Shown: positions 1-7,990, numbered from the stretch's first letter. The stretch is 64,000 nt of DNA from Clostridium sp. AM22-11AC (GCF_003473545.1 NZ_QUCM01000003.1:187472-251471), one strand, 5' to 3'. The notes: generated by a model from the sequence alone, not told the origin. Numbers and translations: made by a program.

Positions 1-374
1 TAAGCATCTGCCTTACCTCCTTCCCTCTCTTCTAAGATCTTTATCATATCCTGGTAACTTACACCAATGCGAAGTCCCTCTTCTATGGCTGCGTCAAACT
101 GCTTTTCCCAGTCCTTGCGTATCCCCTCTGCAAGATGTCTTCCATCTGAAACAAAACTTCCTTTTCCCTGAATGGAATAAATATATCCCTGGCGTTCTAA
201 TTCTGCGTAGGCTCTCTGTATAGTATTGGGATTAATGGAAAGCTCCGTTGCCATACTGCGCACCGACGGCAGACGGCTGTCCGACGGCAATACGCCTGAA
301 AACATCAACTCTTCCAGTTTTTCCGTCACCTGTTCATACAGCGGACGCCGGTCCCTGTAATCCAGCACGATCAT
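1..374 (-). CDS. GntR-family transcriptional regulator, YtrA subfamily
   Basis: Translated directly from the minus strand starting with MIVLDYRDRRPLYEQ. The N-terminal ~70 residues form a winged-helix GntR domain (LPSVRSMATELSINPNTIQR, then AYAELERQGYIYSIQGKGSF). A short helical tail of about 50 residues follows, which is the YtrA architecture of about 125 aa; there is no large effector-binding domain. An AGGAG ribosome binding site precedes the ATG. The frame reaches TA at the window edge, so the stop is probably the next base. A GGAGG followed by ATG at positions 7-5 suggests an overlapping downstream gene. YtrA-type regulators usually sit first in an operon with an ABC transporter ATPase, so that is the expected next gene (inference). 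Confidence 0.85.
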   Translation of the reverse strand, partial: MIVLDYRDRRPLYEQVTEKLEELMFSGVLPSDSRLPSVRSMATELSINPNTIQRAYAELERQGYIYSIQGKGSFVSDGRHLAEGIRKDWEKQFDAAIEEGLRIGVSYQDMIKILEEREGGKADA

Positions 375-447
375 TTAGCCTCTCTCCTTTCTGTCTGTTC
401 ACCTGTAACATATATATGAACTGTTTTGACTGTATGAATTGTATTAA

Positions 448-470
448 CTGTACTAATCATATTAATACAG
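448..470. promoter_or_regulatory. Probable operator of the GntR/YtrA-type regulator
   Basis: A 23-bp imperfect palindrome with 10-bp arms (9 of 10 matching) around a CAT centre. The outer CTGTA and TACAG boxes are separated by 13 bp, the geometry described for YtrA-type operators. It lies 74-96 bp upstream of the regulator's start codon, within AT-rich DNA likely to contain its promoter. Autoregulation is inferred. Confidence 0.55.
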
Positions 471-566
471 TTGTGATACACTTAAGATAGCATTATCTTA
501 TGATTTATACAAGGGTATTTTTTCTTAAGAATATATTACAAAGCCTTCTTCACTTTCAGTCATAAT

Positions 567-621
567 AAAAAATATCGCCTGCACAGTCCATTTTTCATGG
601 TCCTGTTCAGACGATATTTTT
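567..621 (-). terminator. Rho-independent terminator after the yhcH-like gene
   Basis: Long hairpin. The outer arms AAATATCG and CGATATTT are followed on the minus strand by a T run, and the inner ACAG/CCAT arms pair around a GAAAA loop. The remaining intergenic DNA between 375 and 687 holds the GntR promoter region and no gene that I can see. Confidence 0.75.
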
Positions 622-687
622 CGTAAACTTATTTCATTTACATTTCCCAGAGTTATCTGTTGATCATCCGATCAACTTACTGATCCA

Positions 688-1152
688 TTAATCTTCTTTG
701 ATCTTAACGATAACTTTCTTGATAGGTGCCGGAGCGCCGTTAGCTGCCTTCGGCTTATGTGCATCCCATGGATTGAAGATGAGATACTGACCAGCTTTTA
801 CAACTACCTGCAGACCGTCTGTGGTATTCTCGAAGAATACTACGTCCTTATCTGGATTGTAAGGAGTCTTTACAGTCATTTCATGTACAGGAGCGTAGGT
901 CATAACCTCACTTCCCTCGATCACGTACTGGATATCGGTATAATGCTCATGTGCCTCATACTTAGCCTCTTCCCACGGAATAGTGGTGTAAGCGGTAACA
1001 TTTGCATATACGTCTTTTCCGTCGATCTCATACTTTCCAGGCTCTAATGCTGCAAGATCGGTATTCTTTAAGAAGTCTACTGCCTTTGCGTATCTTCCCT
1101 CAATACCTAAGTTTCTGTAAAAGTCCAAATTCTGTTTTTCATCAAAAATCAT
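688..1152 (-). CDS. YhcH/YjgK/YiaL family protein (DUF386, cupin fold)
   Basis: A 154-aa protein matching the YhcH/YjgK/YiaL family, single-domain double-stranded beta-helix proteins that bind a metal. The conserved EAHEHYTDIQYVIEG segment (near residues 85-100) supplies metal-ligand His and Glu residues, and the C-terminal FNPWDAHKPK segment supplies another His. Relatives act on sugars in sialic acid or beta-galactoside catabolism (NanQ, EbgC). The substrate here is unknown because no sugar catabolic genes adjoin it. An AAAGGAG site precedes the ATG. It appears monocistronic, with its own promoter and terminator. Confidence 0.85.
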   Translation of the reverse strand: MIFDEKQNLDFYRNLGIEGRYAKAVDFLKNTDLAALEPGKYEIDGKDVYANVTAYTTIPWEEAKYEAHEHYTDIQYVIEGSEVMTYAPVHEMTVKTPYNPDKDVVFFENTTDGLQVVVKAGQYLIFNPWDAHKPKAANGAPAPIKKVIVKIKED

Positions 1153-1222
1153 GGTCTTTTTCTCCTTTGAGTCGTTATTGACAAGTTTATTGATATTTTT
1201 CTATCAGTTTCCTGTCTTTACC

Positions 1223-1252
1223 AGTATACACCCAAAGCAGCCTGAAACTCAA
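1223..1252 (-). promoter_or_regulatory. Candidate sigma-A promoter for the yhcH-like gene
   Basis: Minus strand TTGAGT, 18-bp spacer, TATACT. Predicted transcription begins near 1216, about 65 nt before the start codon. A short hairpin (TGATA/TATCA) lies in the leader. Confidence 0.5.
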
Positions 1253-1289
1253 TCCCTTTCTTACAGCTATTTAAAAAAACTAATTACAG

Positions 1290-1428
1290 TCCAGCCATGA
1301 CATCTTCTTGTTTCCATATTCATGAAAACAAGAAGCCTTGTGGTTCCACCATATGCTGGTTCGAATGAGAAAGTGCTTATGCAAGCAAGCTTGCAACACA
1401 CTCCCTCATTCAAGCCAGCGCATGGCTG
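1290..1428. repeat. Branched structured intergenic element with a dispersed sub-sequence
   Basis: Outer arms CAGCCATG (1292-1299) and CATGGCTG (1421-1428) enclose two further hairpins. One is CTTCTTGTTT/AAACAAGAAG (1304-1335). The other is a long imperfect stem between 1350-1369 and 1405-1425 containing GCAAGCTTGC. The element starts at the stop of the cell-wall hydrolase gene and is followed on the minus strand by a T run near 1268-1274, so it may act as its terminator. The sequence at 1290-1305 recurs exactly at 23532-23547. Confidence 0.6.
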
Positions 1429-1430
1429 AA

Positions 1431-2273
1431 CTATTTAAAAAATTCGTGACCTCCGTGTGCGAAAAGGTAGGTTAATCTGGAGTCAAACCAGCCTGCTTTT
1501 CTGCCGGAAGCTTTTCTGTTCATAAAATATAACGCACCGTTGGAATAATCTTCCCCGTCCAGTGCACGGTCCACACACCGAATGGTTTCAGCTGTTACTT
1601 TTACGGAATTAATCCTGCCGTTGGACACCGGCTGGAACTGGGAACCCTGGTATACAACACCCTTTACGCTTCCAGGAAACTTTCCTGAAAGAACGCGGTT
1701 GATGATCACATCGGCCACTAAGATCTTGCCTTTCTCATCACATACACCAGCTTCTGCCTGAACGATCCGAAGTAATACCTGATAATCTTCATCAGACACT
1801 TTGATCCTTCTGGCGGCTCTTCTCTCTTCCTCTGCTTTCCGTCTTGCTTCAGCCTCTTCTTTTTCTTTTAATATCTGTTTCTGAAGCGCTTCTATTTCTA
1901 TCTGCGCATCTGCCTGCCTGCGCTGTCTGTCCCGGACATCTCTCTCCAACAGCGCACCGGCCAGATGCTGACCTTCACTGCCTGTGTTCAAAAGTCCGAA
2001 TTGTATTTTTGCTTCTGTAACAAAACTGCTTCCTTCAAAAAGTGCCTCTGTCTCCGGTTCCTCATCTGCTTCCAGAGAGTCTACGGTTCTGGGCGCTGCC
2101 ATTGCGTTCTTTCCGCCTCCGCCAAATCCATTGGCTGAAAAAGCGACTACTGCAATCACAACGGCTCCTGACATAAGGACAGAAGACGAACGGTAATGGT
2201 TCTTTGTCACCTTAACAGAAATAGAACGTACAAAAAACATCACCGACTGAAGGAATGAATGCCATGTAAGCAT
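1431..2273 (-). CDS. SleB-like cell-wall hydrolase, membrane-anchored
   Basis: A 280-aa protein with an N-terminal hydrophobic segment (about residues 33-50) that should anchor or export it, then a Lys/Glu/Arg-rich coiled coil (about 110-155) and a C-terminal hydrolase_2 (SleB) domain. The domain is marked by LLRIVQAEAGVCDEKGK, VADVIINRV, and GALYFMN near the C terminus. SleB proteins cut spore cortex or vegetative peptidoglycan as lytic transglycosylases. The coiled coil in place of a peptidoglycan-binding repeat suggests a vegetative cell-wall enzyme rather than true SleB (inference). It stands alone behind a strong promoter and a 130-nt leader. Confidence 0.85.
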   Translation of the reverse strand: MLTWHSFLQSVMFFVRSISVKVTKNHYRSSSVLMSGAVVIAVVAFSANGFGGGGKNAMAAPRTVDSLEADEEPETEALFEGSSFVTEAKIQFGLLNTGSEGQHLAGALLERDVRDRQRRQADAQIEIEALQKQILKEKEEAEARRKAEEERRAARRIKVSDEDYQVLLRIVQAEAGVCDEKGKILVADVIINRVLSGKFPGSVKGVVYQGSQFQPVSNGRINSVKVTAETIRCVDRALDGEDYSNGALYFMNRKASGRKAGWFDSRLTYLFAHGGHEFFK

Positions 2274-2360
2274 ACATACTCCTCATATTCTTTCCCGAAG
2301 CATACTGCCTCGTAAATCCGTTTCAGAGCGGTTAAACTGCATCCGCTCCCAAGTGCCATT

Positions 2361-2381
2361 GTGGGATGTAGTCCCCACTTT
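2361..2381. repeat. Hairpin carrying a 15-nt repeat, copy 1
   Basis: The sequence from 2367 to 2381 is identical to 2717-2731, exactly 350 bp away. In this copy it forms a GTGGG/CCCAC hairpin inside the leader of the cell-wall hydrolase mRNA. The copy at 2717 lies in AT-rich DNA and forms a poorer hairpin. Confidence 0.5.
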
Positions 2382-2409
2382 ATGCCTGTTTTTCTGGGAT
2401 GTATCGGTA

Positions 2410-2438
2410 ATTATATGGGATTAAATCCTAAACGTCAA
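2410..2438 (-). promoter_or_regulatory. Strong sigma-A promoter for the cell-wall hydrolase gene
   Basis: Minus strand TTGACG, 17-bp spacer, TATAAT: near-consensus. Predicted start is near 2403, giving a leader of about 130 nt with two small hairpins. Confidence 0.75.
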
Positions 2439-2445
2439 CCATTGG

Positions 2446-2461
2446 GTAACAACTTTGTTAC
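2446..2461. promoter_or_regulatory. Perfect palindrome just upstream of the hydrolase promoter
   Basis: GTAACAA and TTGTTAC arms around a 2-bp centre, ending 7 bp upstream of the -35 box. The position suits an activator or an upstream repressor site. The cognate regulator is unknown. Confidence 0.45.
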
Positions 2462-2830
2462 GTTTTATTTGTCAGTGGAGATTTTTGTAAATTATTTTAT
2501 GCGTTTTGTATATTTATTTCTTTATTTTATCCTTCAAATCAGCATTATAACGATTTGTTTTTTACGTATTTATTACATTTTTGTTAATAATTAATTTTGT
2601 TAATTTATAAACAATGTTTTTTAGCCATATTATGTAAACTGTTAGTGGCCGCAAACCCTTGATTTTACGTGATTTTATTTTTCGATTTTCCTTGTATAAT
2701 TTTGTCAAAAAATGGGTGTAGTCCCCACTTTTAACATTTTTGTAATTTTTTATGTATATCCGGTTATGACAATCATCCATTAAGGAAAACGGAAATGGCT
2801 GCCACAGCTCTGCCCTGTTATTAGAACGTT
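2462..2830. other. AT-rich intergenic region without a supported gene
   Basis: Very AT-rich DNA between the hydrolase promoter and the rnf terminator. It contains the second copy of the 15-nt repeat (2717-2731) and a TATAAT on the plus strand at 2695-2700 with no good -35 box. The short reading frame at 2562-2780 has no ribosome binding site and a composition expected of AT-rich noncoding DNA. Confidence 0.5.
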
Positions 2831-2843
2831 TACAAAAGCAAAA

Positions 2844-2889
2844 TAAAAAGAGCTCCAGACGATATTTTCACACCGTCTGAAGCTCTTTT
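2844..2889 (-). terminator. Terminator of the rnf operon
   Basis: On the minus strand, arms AAAAGAGCTTCAGACG and CGTCTGGAGCTCTTTT form a nearly perfect stem followed by a T-rich tract, 20 bp after the rnfB stop. Confidence 0.9.
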
Positions 2890-2908
2890 AAATACTGTTT
2901 TTCTTAAA

Positions 2909-3700
2909 TTACAGAATAACCTTAGCAGGGCACTTTGCCGCGCACTTGCCGCAGTTTGTACACTTCTCGTAATCAATGAATGCCAGGTTGTTATCCATAT
3001 GGATAGCATCTGACTCACACTGCTTGGTACATAAGGTACATCCGATACATCCAGCCTGACATGCAGCCTTTACATCTTTGCCCTTGTCATGGCTGCTGCA
3101 CTGTACTAAATGTTCTGCGCTGTAAGGAACGATCTGGATCAGTCCCTTTGGACAGGTAGCAACACACTTGCCGCAGGCTACGCACTTTTCCTTGTCTACA
3201 ACAGCTACACCGTCTACAACATGGATCGCGTCAAACTGACATGCCTTTACACAGGAACCAAAACCGGTACAGCCGTAGCTGCAGGCCTTAGGACCGCCGG
3301 CTGGCACTACAGATGCCTTTGCACAGTCATCAATACCTTCGTAGTTGTAAAGAGTCTTAACCTTGTCACAGGTACCTTTACAACGTACAAATGCAACCTT
3401 CTTCTCTGCTGCTCCGGCAGATACGCCAAGGATAGCAGCGATCTTTTCGCCTACAGGTGCTCCACCTACAGGACATGCATTTGCAGGAGCTTTGCCCTCT
3501 GCAATTGCCTTTGCCAACGCGTCACAGCCTGCGAAACCGCAGCCGCCGCAGTTGTTTCCAGGAAGTTCCTCACGGATAGCTACTTCCTTTTCATCTACTT
3601 CTACCTTGAACTTCTCACCAAAAAGTCCAAGGCCGATTCCTACGATGATACCTGCTACTGCAATAACTGCAGCAGCAATCAAAATTGCTGTTATGTTCAT
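2909..3700 (-). CDS. rnfB: Rnf complex subunit RnfB, ferredoxin-type iron-sulfur protein
   Basis: RnfB is the electron-entry subunit of the Rnf complex, taking electrons from reduced ferredoxin. The 263-aa sequence starts with one transmembrane helix (residues 4-27). A Cys cluster of the GCGFAGC type follows (C51, C54, C59, C76). Then come four [4Fe-4S] Cys sets at about 140/144/150/154, 173/176/179/183, 218/221/224/228 and 247/250/253/257. It is last in the rnfCDGEAB operon, 15 bp after rnfA, with a good ribosome binding site. The protein ends directly after the last cluster and has no extended tail. Confidence 0.97.
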   Translation of the reverse strand: MNITAILIAAAVIAVAGIIVGIGLGLFGEKFKVEVDEKEVAIREELPGNNCGGCGFAGCDALAKAIAEGKAPANACPVGGAPVGEKIAAILGVSAGAAEKKVAFVRCKGTCDKVKTLYNYEGIDDCAKASVVPAGGPKACSYGCTGFGSCVKACQFDAIHVVDGVAVVDKEKCVACGKCVATCPKGLIQIVPYSAEHLVQCSSHDKGKDVKAACQAGCIGCTLCTKQCESDAIHMDNNLAFIDYEKCTNCGKCAAKCPAKVIL

Positions 3701-3715
3701 CTTCGTCTCCTCCTT

Positions 3716-4291
3716 CTACAGTAATCCGGAAAATCCGAAAAATGCGATTGCCATAAGACCTGCAGTTACCAGTACGATAGGAGATCCCTGGAAGTTGTAT
3801 GGGATATCATTTCCTTCAATACGCTCACGGATACCAGCAAGGAGTACGATGGAAACAGTGTAACCAATAGCAGTTGCAATACCGTTTACTACACTCTGTA
3901 CAAAGCTGTAGCCGTTCTGTACGTTAGTAAGTGCAACACCTAATACTGCACAGTTGGTTGTGATCAGCGGAAGGAATACACCTAATGCGTTGTACAGGGA
4001 AACCATACATTTCTTTAAGAACATTTCTACGATCTGTACCAGAGCCGCAATTACAAGGATAAAGACGATGGTCTTCAGATAATCCAGTCCTAATGGGTTC
4101 AGGACGAACTGATAGATCAGGCTTGCAACAACGGAAGCGATGGTGATAACGAAGATAACCGCACCGCCCATACCTGCTGCTGTCTCTACCTTTTTAGATA
4201 CGCCGACGAAGGAACAGATGCCTAAAAACTGGCTTAATACCACGTTGCTCACAAATGCGGAGCTAATGGCAATAACAAGTAACTCTTTCAT
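3716..4291 (-). CDS. rnfA: Rnf complex membrane subunit RnfA
   Basis: A 191-aa polytopic membrane protein of the RnfA/NqrE family, about six transmembrane helices. It opens with MKELLVIAISSAFVSNVVLSQ, where the conserved NVVLSQFLGICSF segment carries a Cys typical of the family. The second half repeats the pattern with TTNCAVLGVAL. The paired Cys residues of RnfA and RnfE are thought to hold an intramembrane [2Fe-2S] centre (known for NqrD/E and Rnf). Gene order E-A-B with short gaps (13 and 15 bp) indicates one transcript. Confidence 0.96.
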   Translation of the reverse strand: MKELLVIAISSAFVSNVVLSQFLGICSFVGVSKKVETAAGMGGAVIFVITIASVVASLIYQFVLNPLGLDYLKTIVFILVIAALVQIVEMFLKKCMVSLYNALGVFLPLITTNCAVLGVALTNVQNGYSFVQSVVNGIATAIGYTVSIVLLAGIRERIEGNDIPYNFQGSPIVLVTAGLMAIAFFGFSGLL

Positions 4292-4304
4292 CCGTTTTTA
4301 CCTC

Positions 4305-4985
4305 CTATTCTTCCGTCTTTGATTCTGCACAGTTTGCGCAATCGCCACAGCAAGCGGTCTTAGCCTTCTTGCCCTTAGCGGAACCGTTAGTTGCTGAAGG
4401 CATCTTTAACTTGTTCTGTAAAGCAGTTAAGCAAGCCAGAACGAAGAATGCGCCAGGTGCCAGGATAAAGATGGAAATAGGCTGATAGGAAGCAGGCATA
4501 ATGGCTACACCAAAGATGGAACCTGCACCTAAAAGTTCACGGACAGCACCGATACAAACAAGGGCGAAGGTAAATCCAAGACCCATGCCTGCTCCGTCGA
4601 ATGCGGAGATGATCGGTTTGTTCTTCATAGCAAATGCCTCTGCACGGCCTAAGATTACACAGTTTACAACGATCAGAGGAATGTAGATACCCAGTGCGCT
4701 GTAAAGATCTGGTGTAAAGCCTTCCATCAGCATGTCTACGATGGTTACCAGGGAAGCAACAACTACGATCTCACCTGGAAGACGGACTCTTCCCGGGATG
4801 ATGCTTCTCATCAGTGAGATAATGAAGTTTGCTGCTACTAATACTACGGTAGAGGAAAGACCCATACCAAGACCGTTCATAGCAGATGTAGTTACAGCCA
4901 GTGTAGGACACAGACCTAACATCTGAACGAAAATAGGATTTTCTTTCCAGATACCATTATAAAGACGTTCTGTATACTTGTTCAT
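4305..4985 (-). CDS. rnfE: Rnf complex membrane subunit RnfE with Cys-rich tail
   Basis: A 226-aa paralogue of RnfA with about six transmembrane helices. The Cys motifs lie at FVQMLGLCPTLAVTT (about residues 19-33) and VVNCVILGRAEAFA. The core ends near residue 195. It is followed by a hydrophilic Lys-rich linker and a C-terminal CCGDCANC cluster, which is extra to the usual RnfE core. This tail could bind a metal or iron-sulfur centre (inference). The gene follows rnfG by 12 bp. Confidence 0.95.
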   Translation of the reverse strand: MNKYTERLYNGIWKENPIFVQMLGLCPTLAVTTSAMNGLGMGLSSTVVLVAANFIISLMRSIIPGRVRLPGEIVVVASLVTIVDMLMEGFTPDLYSALGIYIPLIVVNCVILGRAEAFAMKNKPIISAFDGAGMGLGFTFALVCIGAVRELLGAGSIFGVAIMPASYQPISIFILAPGAFFVLACLTALQNKLKMPSATNGSAKGKKAKTACCGDCANCAESKTEE

Positions 4986-4997
4986 TTCTTACACCTC

Positions 4998-5606
4998 CTA
5001 CTTTCCAACGCAGTTTTCCACAAAGTAAATAGCTGCATTTGTGGCACCGGTTACTGCCTTGGAAGTATAGGTAGCGCCACTGATCGCCTGAACCTGGTTA
5101 TCAGCTGTTGCGTCTGTCTTTGTTACTTCCAGTTTCTGTGCTTTCATTCCATTGAACTGATCCTTGAAATCTGGTTCTTTTGCCTTCATACCAAGACCAG
5201 GAGTCTCGCTGATGCTTAAGAAACCAAGACCAGTCAGATTTCCCTCAGAAGTGATGCCTACAGAGATCTGTACCAGACCATTGTAGCCTTCTGTGGAACT
5301 TGCAGTGATCAGATATCCAAGAACAGAACCATCTTCTGCTTCTGCAACCTGTGCATCATCAACAGATACATTTCCAAAGCCCTGAGCCAGGATCTCATCT
5401 GCAGATGCTGCTACTGCTGCTGTCAGTTCATCGGTCTGCTCAAATTTTGCTGCTTCCGGGAATACTTCTTTATAAGTTTTGGTAGCTGCTGCTTCCTGAG
5501 CCTTTGCGATCGGATCTAATGTTACTTCGTGAACTGCGCCCAGGCAAAGTCCTGCAACTAAAGTGATGACAAACAGGATGGCAGCGTCTTTTAAAATTCC
5601 TTTCAT
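4998..5606 (-). CDS. rnfG: Rnf complex subunit RnfG, covalent flavoprotein
   Basis: A 202-aa protein with one N-terminal transmembrane helix and an extracytoplasmic FMN-binding domain. The flavinylation motif SGATYTS places the acceptor threonine at about residue 179; ApbE-type transferases attach FMN there in this family, but no apbE gene is in the window. RnfG passes electrons within the Rnf complex. Its start overlaps the end of rnfD by 4 bp (ATGA), indicating translational coupling. Confidence 0.96.
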   Translation of the reverse strand: MKGILKDAAILFVITLVAGLCLGAVHEVTLDPIAKAQEAAATKTYKEVFPEAAKFEQTDELTAAVAASADEILAQGFGNVSVDDAQVAEAEDGSVLGYLITASSTEGYNGLVQISVGITSEGNLTGLGFLSISETPGLGMKAKEPDFKDQFNGMKAQKLEVTKTDATADNQVQAISGATYTSKAVTGATNAAIYFVENCVGK

Positions 5607-6544
5607 GCCTTCTTTGCCTCCTTTCCAAATGCTTTTGGAAGGGTTACACGCTCGATCATTGGTACAAACAGGTTGCTTAAAATGATCGCATAGGAAACAC
5701 CTTCAGGAGAAGCACCCCACAGACGGAAGATACCGGTTAAAAGTCCTAAGACAACACCGAATACGATCTGTCCCATTGGAGTGATCGGGCTGGTCACATA
5801 GTCAGTTGCCATAAAGAAAGCACCGAAGATAAGACCACCACCACATACCTGGCAGAGTACATAATTTACATCAAAACCACCAAAGATAAATACAAATACT
5901 GCAACTGTTCCAATGTAGATCACCGGAATTCTCCAGGAGATTACCTTGCGGACTAACAGATAAATACCGCCGATCAGAAGAGCGATGGTAGAAACTTCAC
6001 CGATGGTACCAGGGATACGTCCAATGAACATGGAAGCCAGATCTACGCTCTGTCCGGCACGCATAGCTGCCAGAGGAGTTGCTCCGGAAACGCTGTCAAA
6101 TCCCAGGCTTGCAGCTGAGAAGTTGTTCATCATGCCAGCGAAGGAAATTAACAGGAAGCATCTTGCAGCCAGAGCCGGGTTCATAAAGTTCTGTCCCAGT
6201 CCGCCGTAAAGCTGCTTTACAACGATGATCGCAAAGATACCGCCCAGTGCAGGTACCCATACAGGGATCTGAGGTGGCATGTTCAGTGCCAGGATCATAC
6301 CTGTAACAAGAGCACTTCCGTCTGCAATGGTAATTGGCTTGTGCATCAGTTTTTCGTAAACATATTCACTTGCCACACAAACTGCTGATGTGACTAAAAG
6401 TACAAGCAGTGCGTGGAAGCCAAAATTATATACACCGAAAGCTGCCGCAGGAAGCATAGCGATCACTACGTCCAGCATCAGGTTCTGTGTATTCACACTG
6501 CATCTCACATGAGGAGATGAAGATACGTTTAATAATTTATTCAT
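5603..6544 (-). CDS. rnfD: Rnf complex membrane subunit RnfD, covalent flavoprotein
   Basis: A 313-aa polytopic membrane protein of the RnfD/NqrB family, about ten transmembrane segments. The flavinylation motif DSVSGAT puts the FMN-bearing threonine at residue 156, facing the outside. RnfD with RnfG forms the membrane electron path coupled to Na+ or H+ export. It lies 15 bp after rnfC and overlaps rnfG. Confidence 0.96.
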   Translation of the reverse strand: MNKLLNVSSSPHVRCSVNTQNLMLDVVIAMLPAAAFGVYNFGFHALLVLLVTSAVCVASEYVYEKLMHKPITIADGSALVTGMILALNMPPQIPVWVPALGGIFAIIVVKQLYGGLGQNFMNPALAARCFLLISFAGMMNNFSAASLGFDSVSGATPLAAMRAGQSVDLASMFIGRIPGTIGEVSTIALLIGGIYLLVRKVISWRIPVIYIGTVAVFVFIFGGFDVNYVLCQVCGGGLIFGAFFMATDYVTSPITPMGQIVFGVVLGLLTGIFRLWGASPEGVSYAIILSNLFVPMIERVTLPKAFGKEAKKA

Positions 6545-6559
6545 AGCTTTTGTCCCCTC

Positions 6560-7885
6560 CTAGCCTTTCTTCCTGCGGTTAGCCGCAACCGTCTTACGCA
6601 TTTCCTTGAATGCCTGGGTCAGAGGACGTCTTGCAGGACAGATATATGTACAGCTTCCGCATTCCATACATTCCATACCGTTGATCTTTTCAAAGGTCTC
6701 ACAGTCACGGTTCATAGCTGCTTTCATCATCATGACTGGAACGATATGGCTTGGGCAGACACTTACGCAGCGTCCGCAGCGGATACATGCAGTTGGTTCA
6801 AAAGCTGCTACCTGGTCTTTTGTAAAACAGGTTAAAGCAGAAGAAGTCTTACATACAGGCACATCTACAGTAAACAGGGCCTGTCCCATCATAGGACCAC
6901 CGGAGATGATCTTTTCAGGCTCGGTCTTGAAACCGCCTGCTGCTTCGATCAGTTCCTGGTAATTGGTTCCCAGTTTTACATTGAAGTTCTGTGGTTCTGC
7001 CACAGCATCACCTGTAATGGTAATGATCTTTCTCATTAATGGAGTAGACTTGCATACAGCCATATAAATAGAAGCAACTGTATCTACGTTATCTACGATA
7101 CAGCCTGCATCTGCCGGCAGCATGGAAGAATTTACCTTGCGTCCTGTTACAGCGTAGATGATAGAACGCTCACCACCCTGAGGATACTTGGTAAGTAACG
7201 GACAGACAGTGATCTTGGGTTCATCCTTTACCATCTCTGTCAGTTTCTTAATAGCCTCCGGCTTGTTGTTCTCGATTGCGATCACACCCTTGGCGTTATC
7301 AAACAGCTGTAAGATAACCTTCAGACCGCCTACGATCTTCTCAGGCTCTTCGATCAGCATACGATAGTCGCTGGTCAGATATGGCTCGCACTCTGCGCCG
7401 TTTACGATTACATAATCGATCGCATTCTCATCCTTTGGAGTCAGCTTTACGTGAGTTGGGAAGCCTGCGCCTCCTAAACCTACGATTCCTGCCTCTTTTA
7501 CGATAGAACGGATCTCTTCTTTAGAGAGTGTGGAAGGATCTCTGTCCTCTCCTACTCCTTCTACTGTTTCATACTCACCATCGTTTTCTACGATGATGGA
7601 AGGTACCATTGCGCCATTTACCATACGTCTTGGTTCGATTGCCTTAACAGTACCGGATACAGAACAGATCACATTTGCTGAAATAAATCCACCGGCTTCT
7701 CCGATCTTCTGTCCAGCAAGAACCCTGTCACCCTTTGCTACCAGTGGCTTTGCAGGTGCTCCTATATGCTGAGACATAGGAAATACCAGTTCGCCCTTTG
7801 GCAGAAGGACCTGGATCGGTTTGTTTTCTGACAATTCTTTTCCTTCATACGGATGAATGCCGCCTTTAAAAGTCGCCAAACCCAT
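6560..7885 (-). CDS. rnfC: Rnf complex NADH-binding subunit RnfC
   Basis: A 441-aa peripheral subunit that exchanges electrons with NAD+/NADH. The N-terminal ~110 residues form the RnfC barrel-sandwich domain. The middle holds the NuoF-like FMN/NADH fold (GIVGLGGAGFPTHVK, then NGAECEPYL). The C terminus carries two [4Fe-4S] motifs (CIRCGRC near 367-377 and CMECGSC near 406-416). Length is typical for Firmicutes. It is the first gene of the operon, with a promoter about 70 nt upstream of the start and a ribosome binding site of the AGAGGGG type. Confidence 0.97.
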   Translation of the reverse strand: MGLATFKGGIHPYEGKELSENKPIQVLLPKGELVFPMSQHIGAPAKPLVAKGDRVLAGQKIGEAGGFISANVICSVSGTVKAIEPRRMVNGAMVPSIIVENDGEYETVEGVGEDRDPSTLSKEEIRSIVKEAGIVGLGGAGFPTHVKLTPKDENAIDYVIVNGAECEPYLTSDYRMLIEEPEKIVGGLKVILQLFDNAKGVIAIENNKPEAIKKLTEMVKDEPKITVCPLLTKYPQGGERSIIYAVTGRKVNSSMLPADAGCIVDNVDTVASIYMAVCKSTPLMRKIITITGDAVAEPQNFNVKLGTNYQELIEAAGGFKTEPEKIISGGPMMGQALFTVDVPVCKTSSALTCFTKDQVAAFEPTACIRCGRCVSVCPSHIVPVMMMKAAMNRDCETFEKINGMECMECGSCTYICPARRPLTQAFKEMRKTVAANRRKKG

Positions 7886-7961
7886 GGTTTCTTCCCCTCT
7901 TTCTTTTTGATTTCTTTTGTTTAATGGAACAATTTTAGCATGTCCCTAACAGCCATTTTTG

Positions 7962-7990
7962 AGTATAACACACTTTAACTTTGTATACAA
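7962..7990 (-). promoter_or_regulatory. Candidate sigma-A promoter of the rnf operon
   Basis: Minus strand TTGTAT, 17-bp spacer, TATACT. The predicted start near 7955 gives a 70-nt leader before rnfC. A small hairpin (GTTAGT/ACTAAC at 8046-8061), overlapping the stop of the upstream hydrolase gene, separates the two transcripts. Confidence 0.6.

Noticed and set aside
2280..2480. Possible c-di-AMP or c-di-GMP riboswitch before the cell-wall hydrolase gene
   Set aside because: The leader is long and structured, but none of the conserved core sequences of either riboswitch class is present.
2562..2780. 72-aa open reading frame upstream of the rnf terminator
   Set aside because: AT-rich noncoding composition, no ribosome binding site, no recognisable motif.
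3110..3724. 204-aa plus-strand frame across rnfB
   Set aside because: Antisense shadow of a clearly coding gene; Cys- and Tyr-rich composition follows from the Fe-S codons on the other strand.
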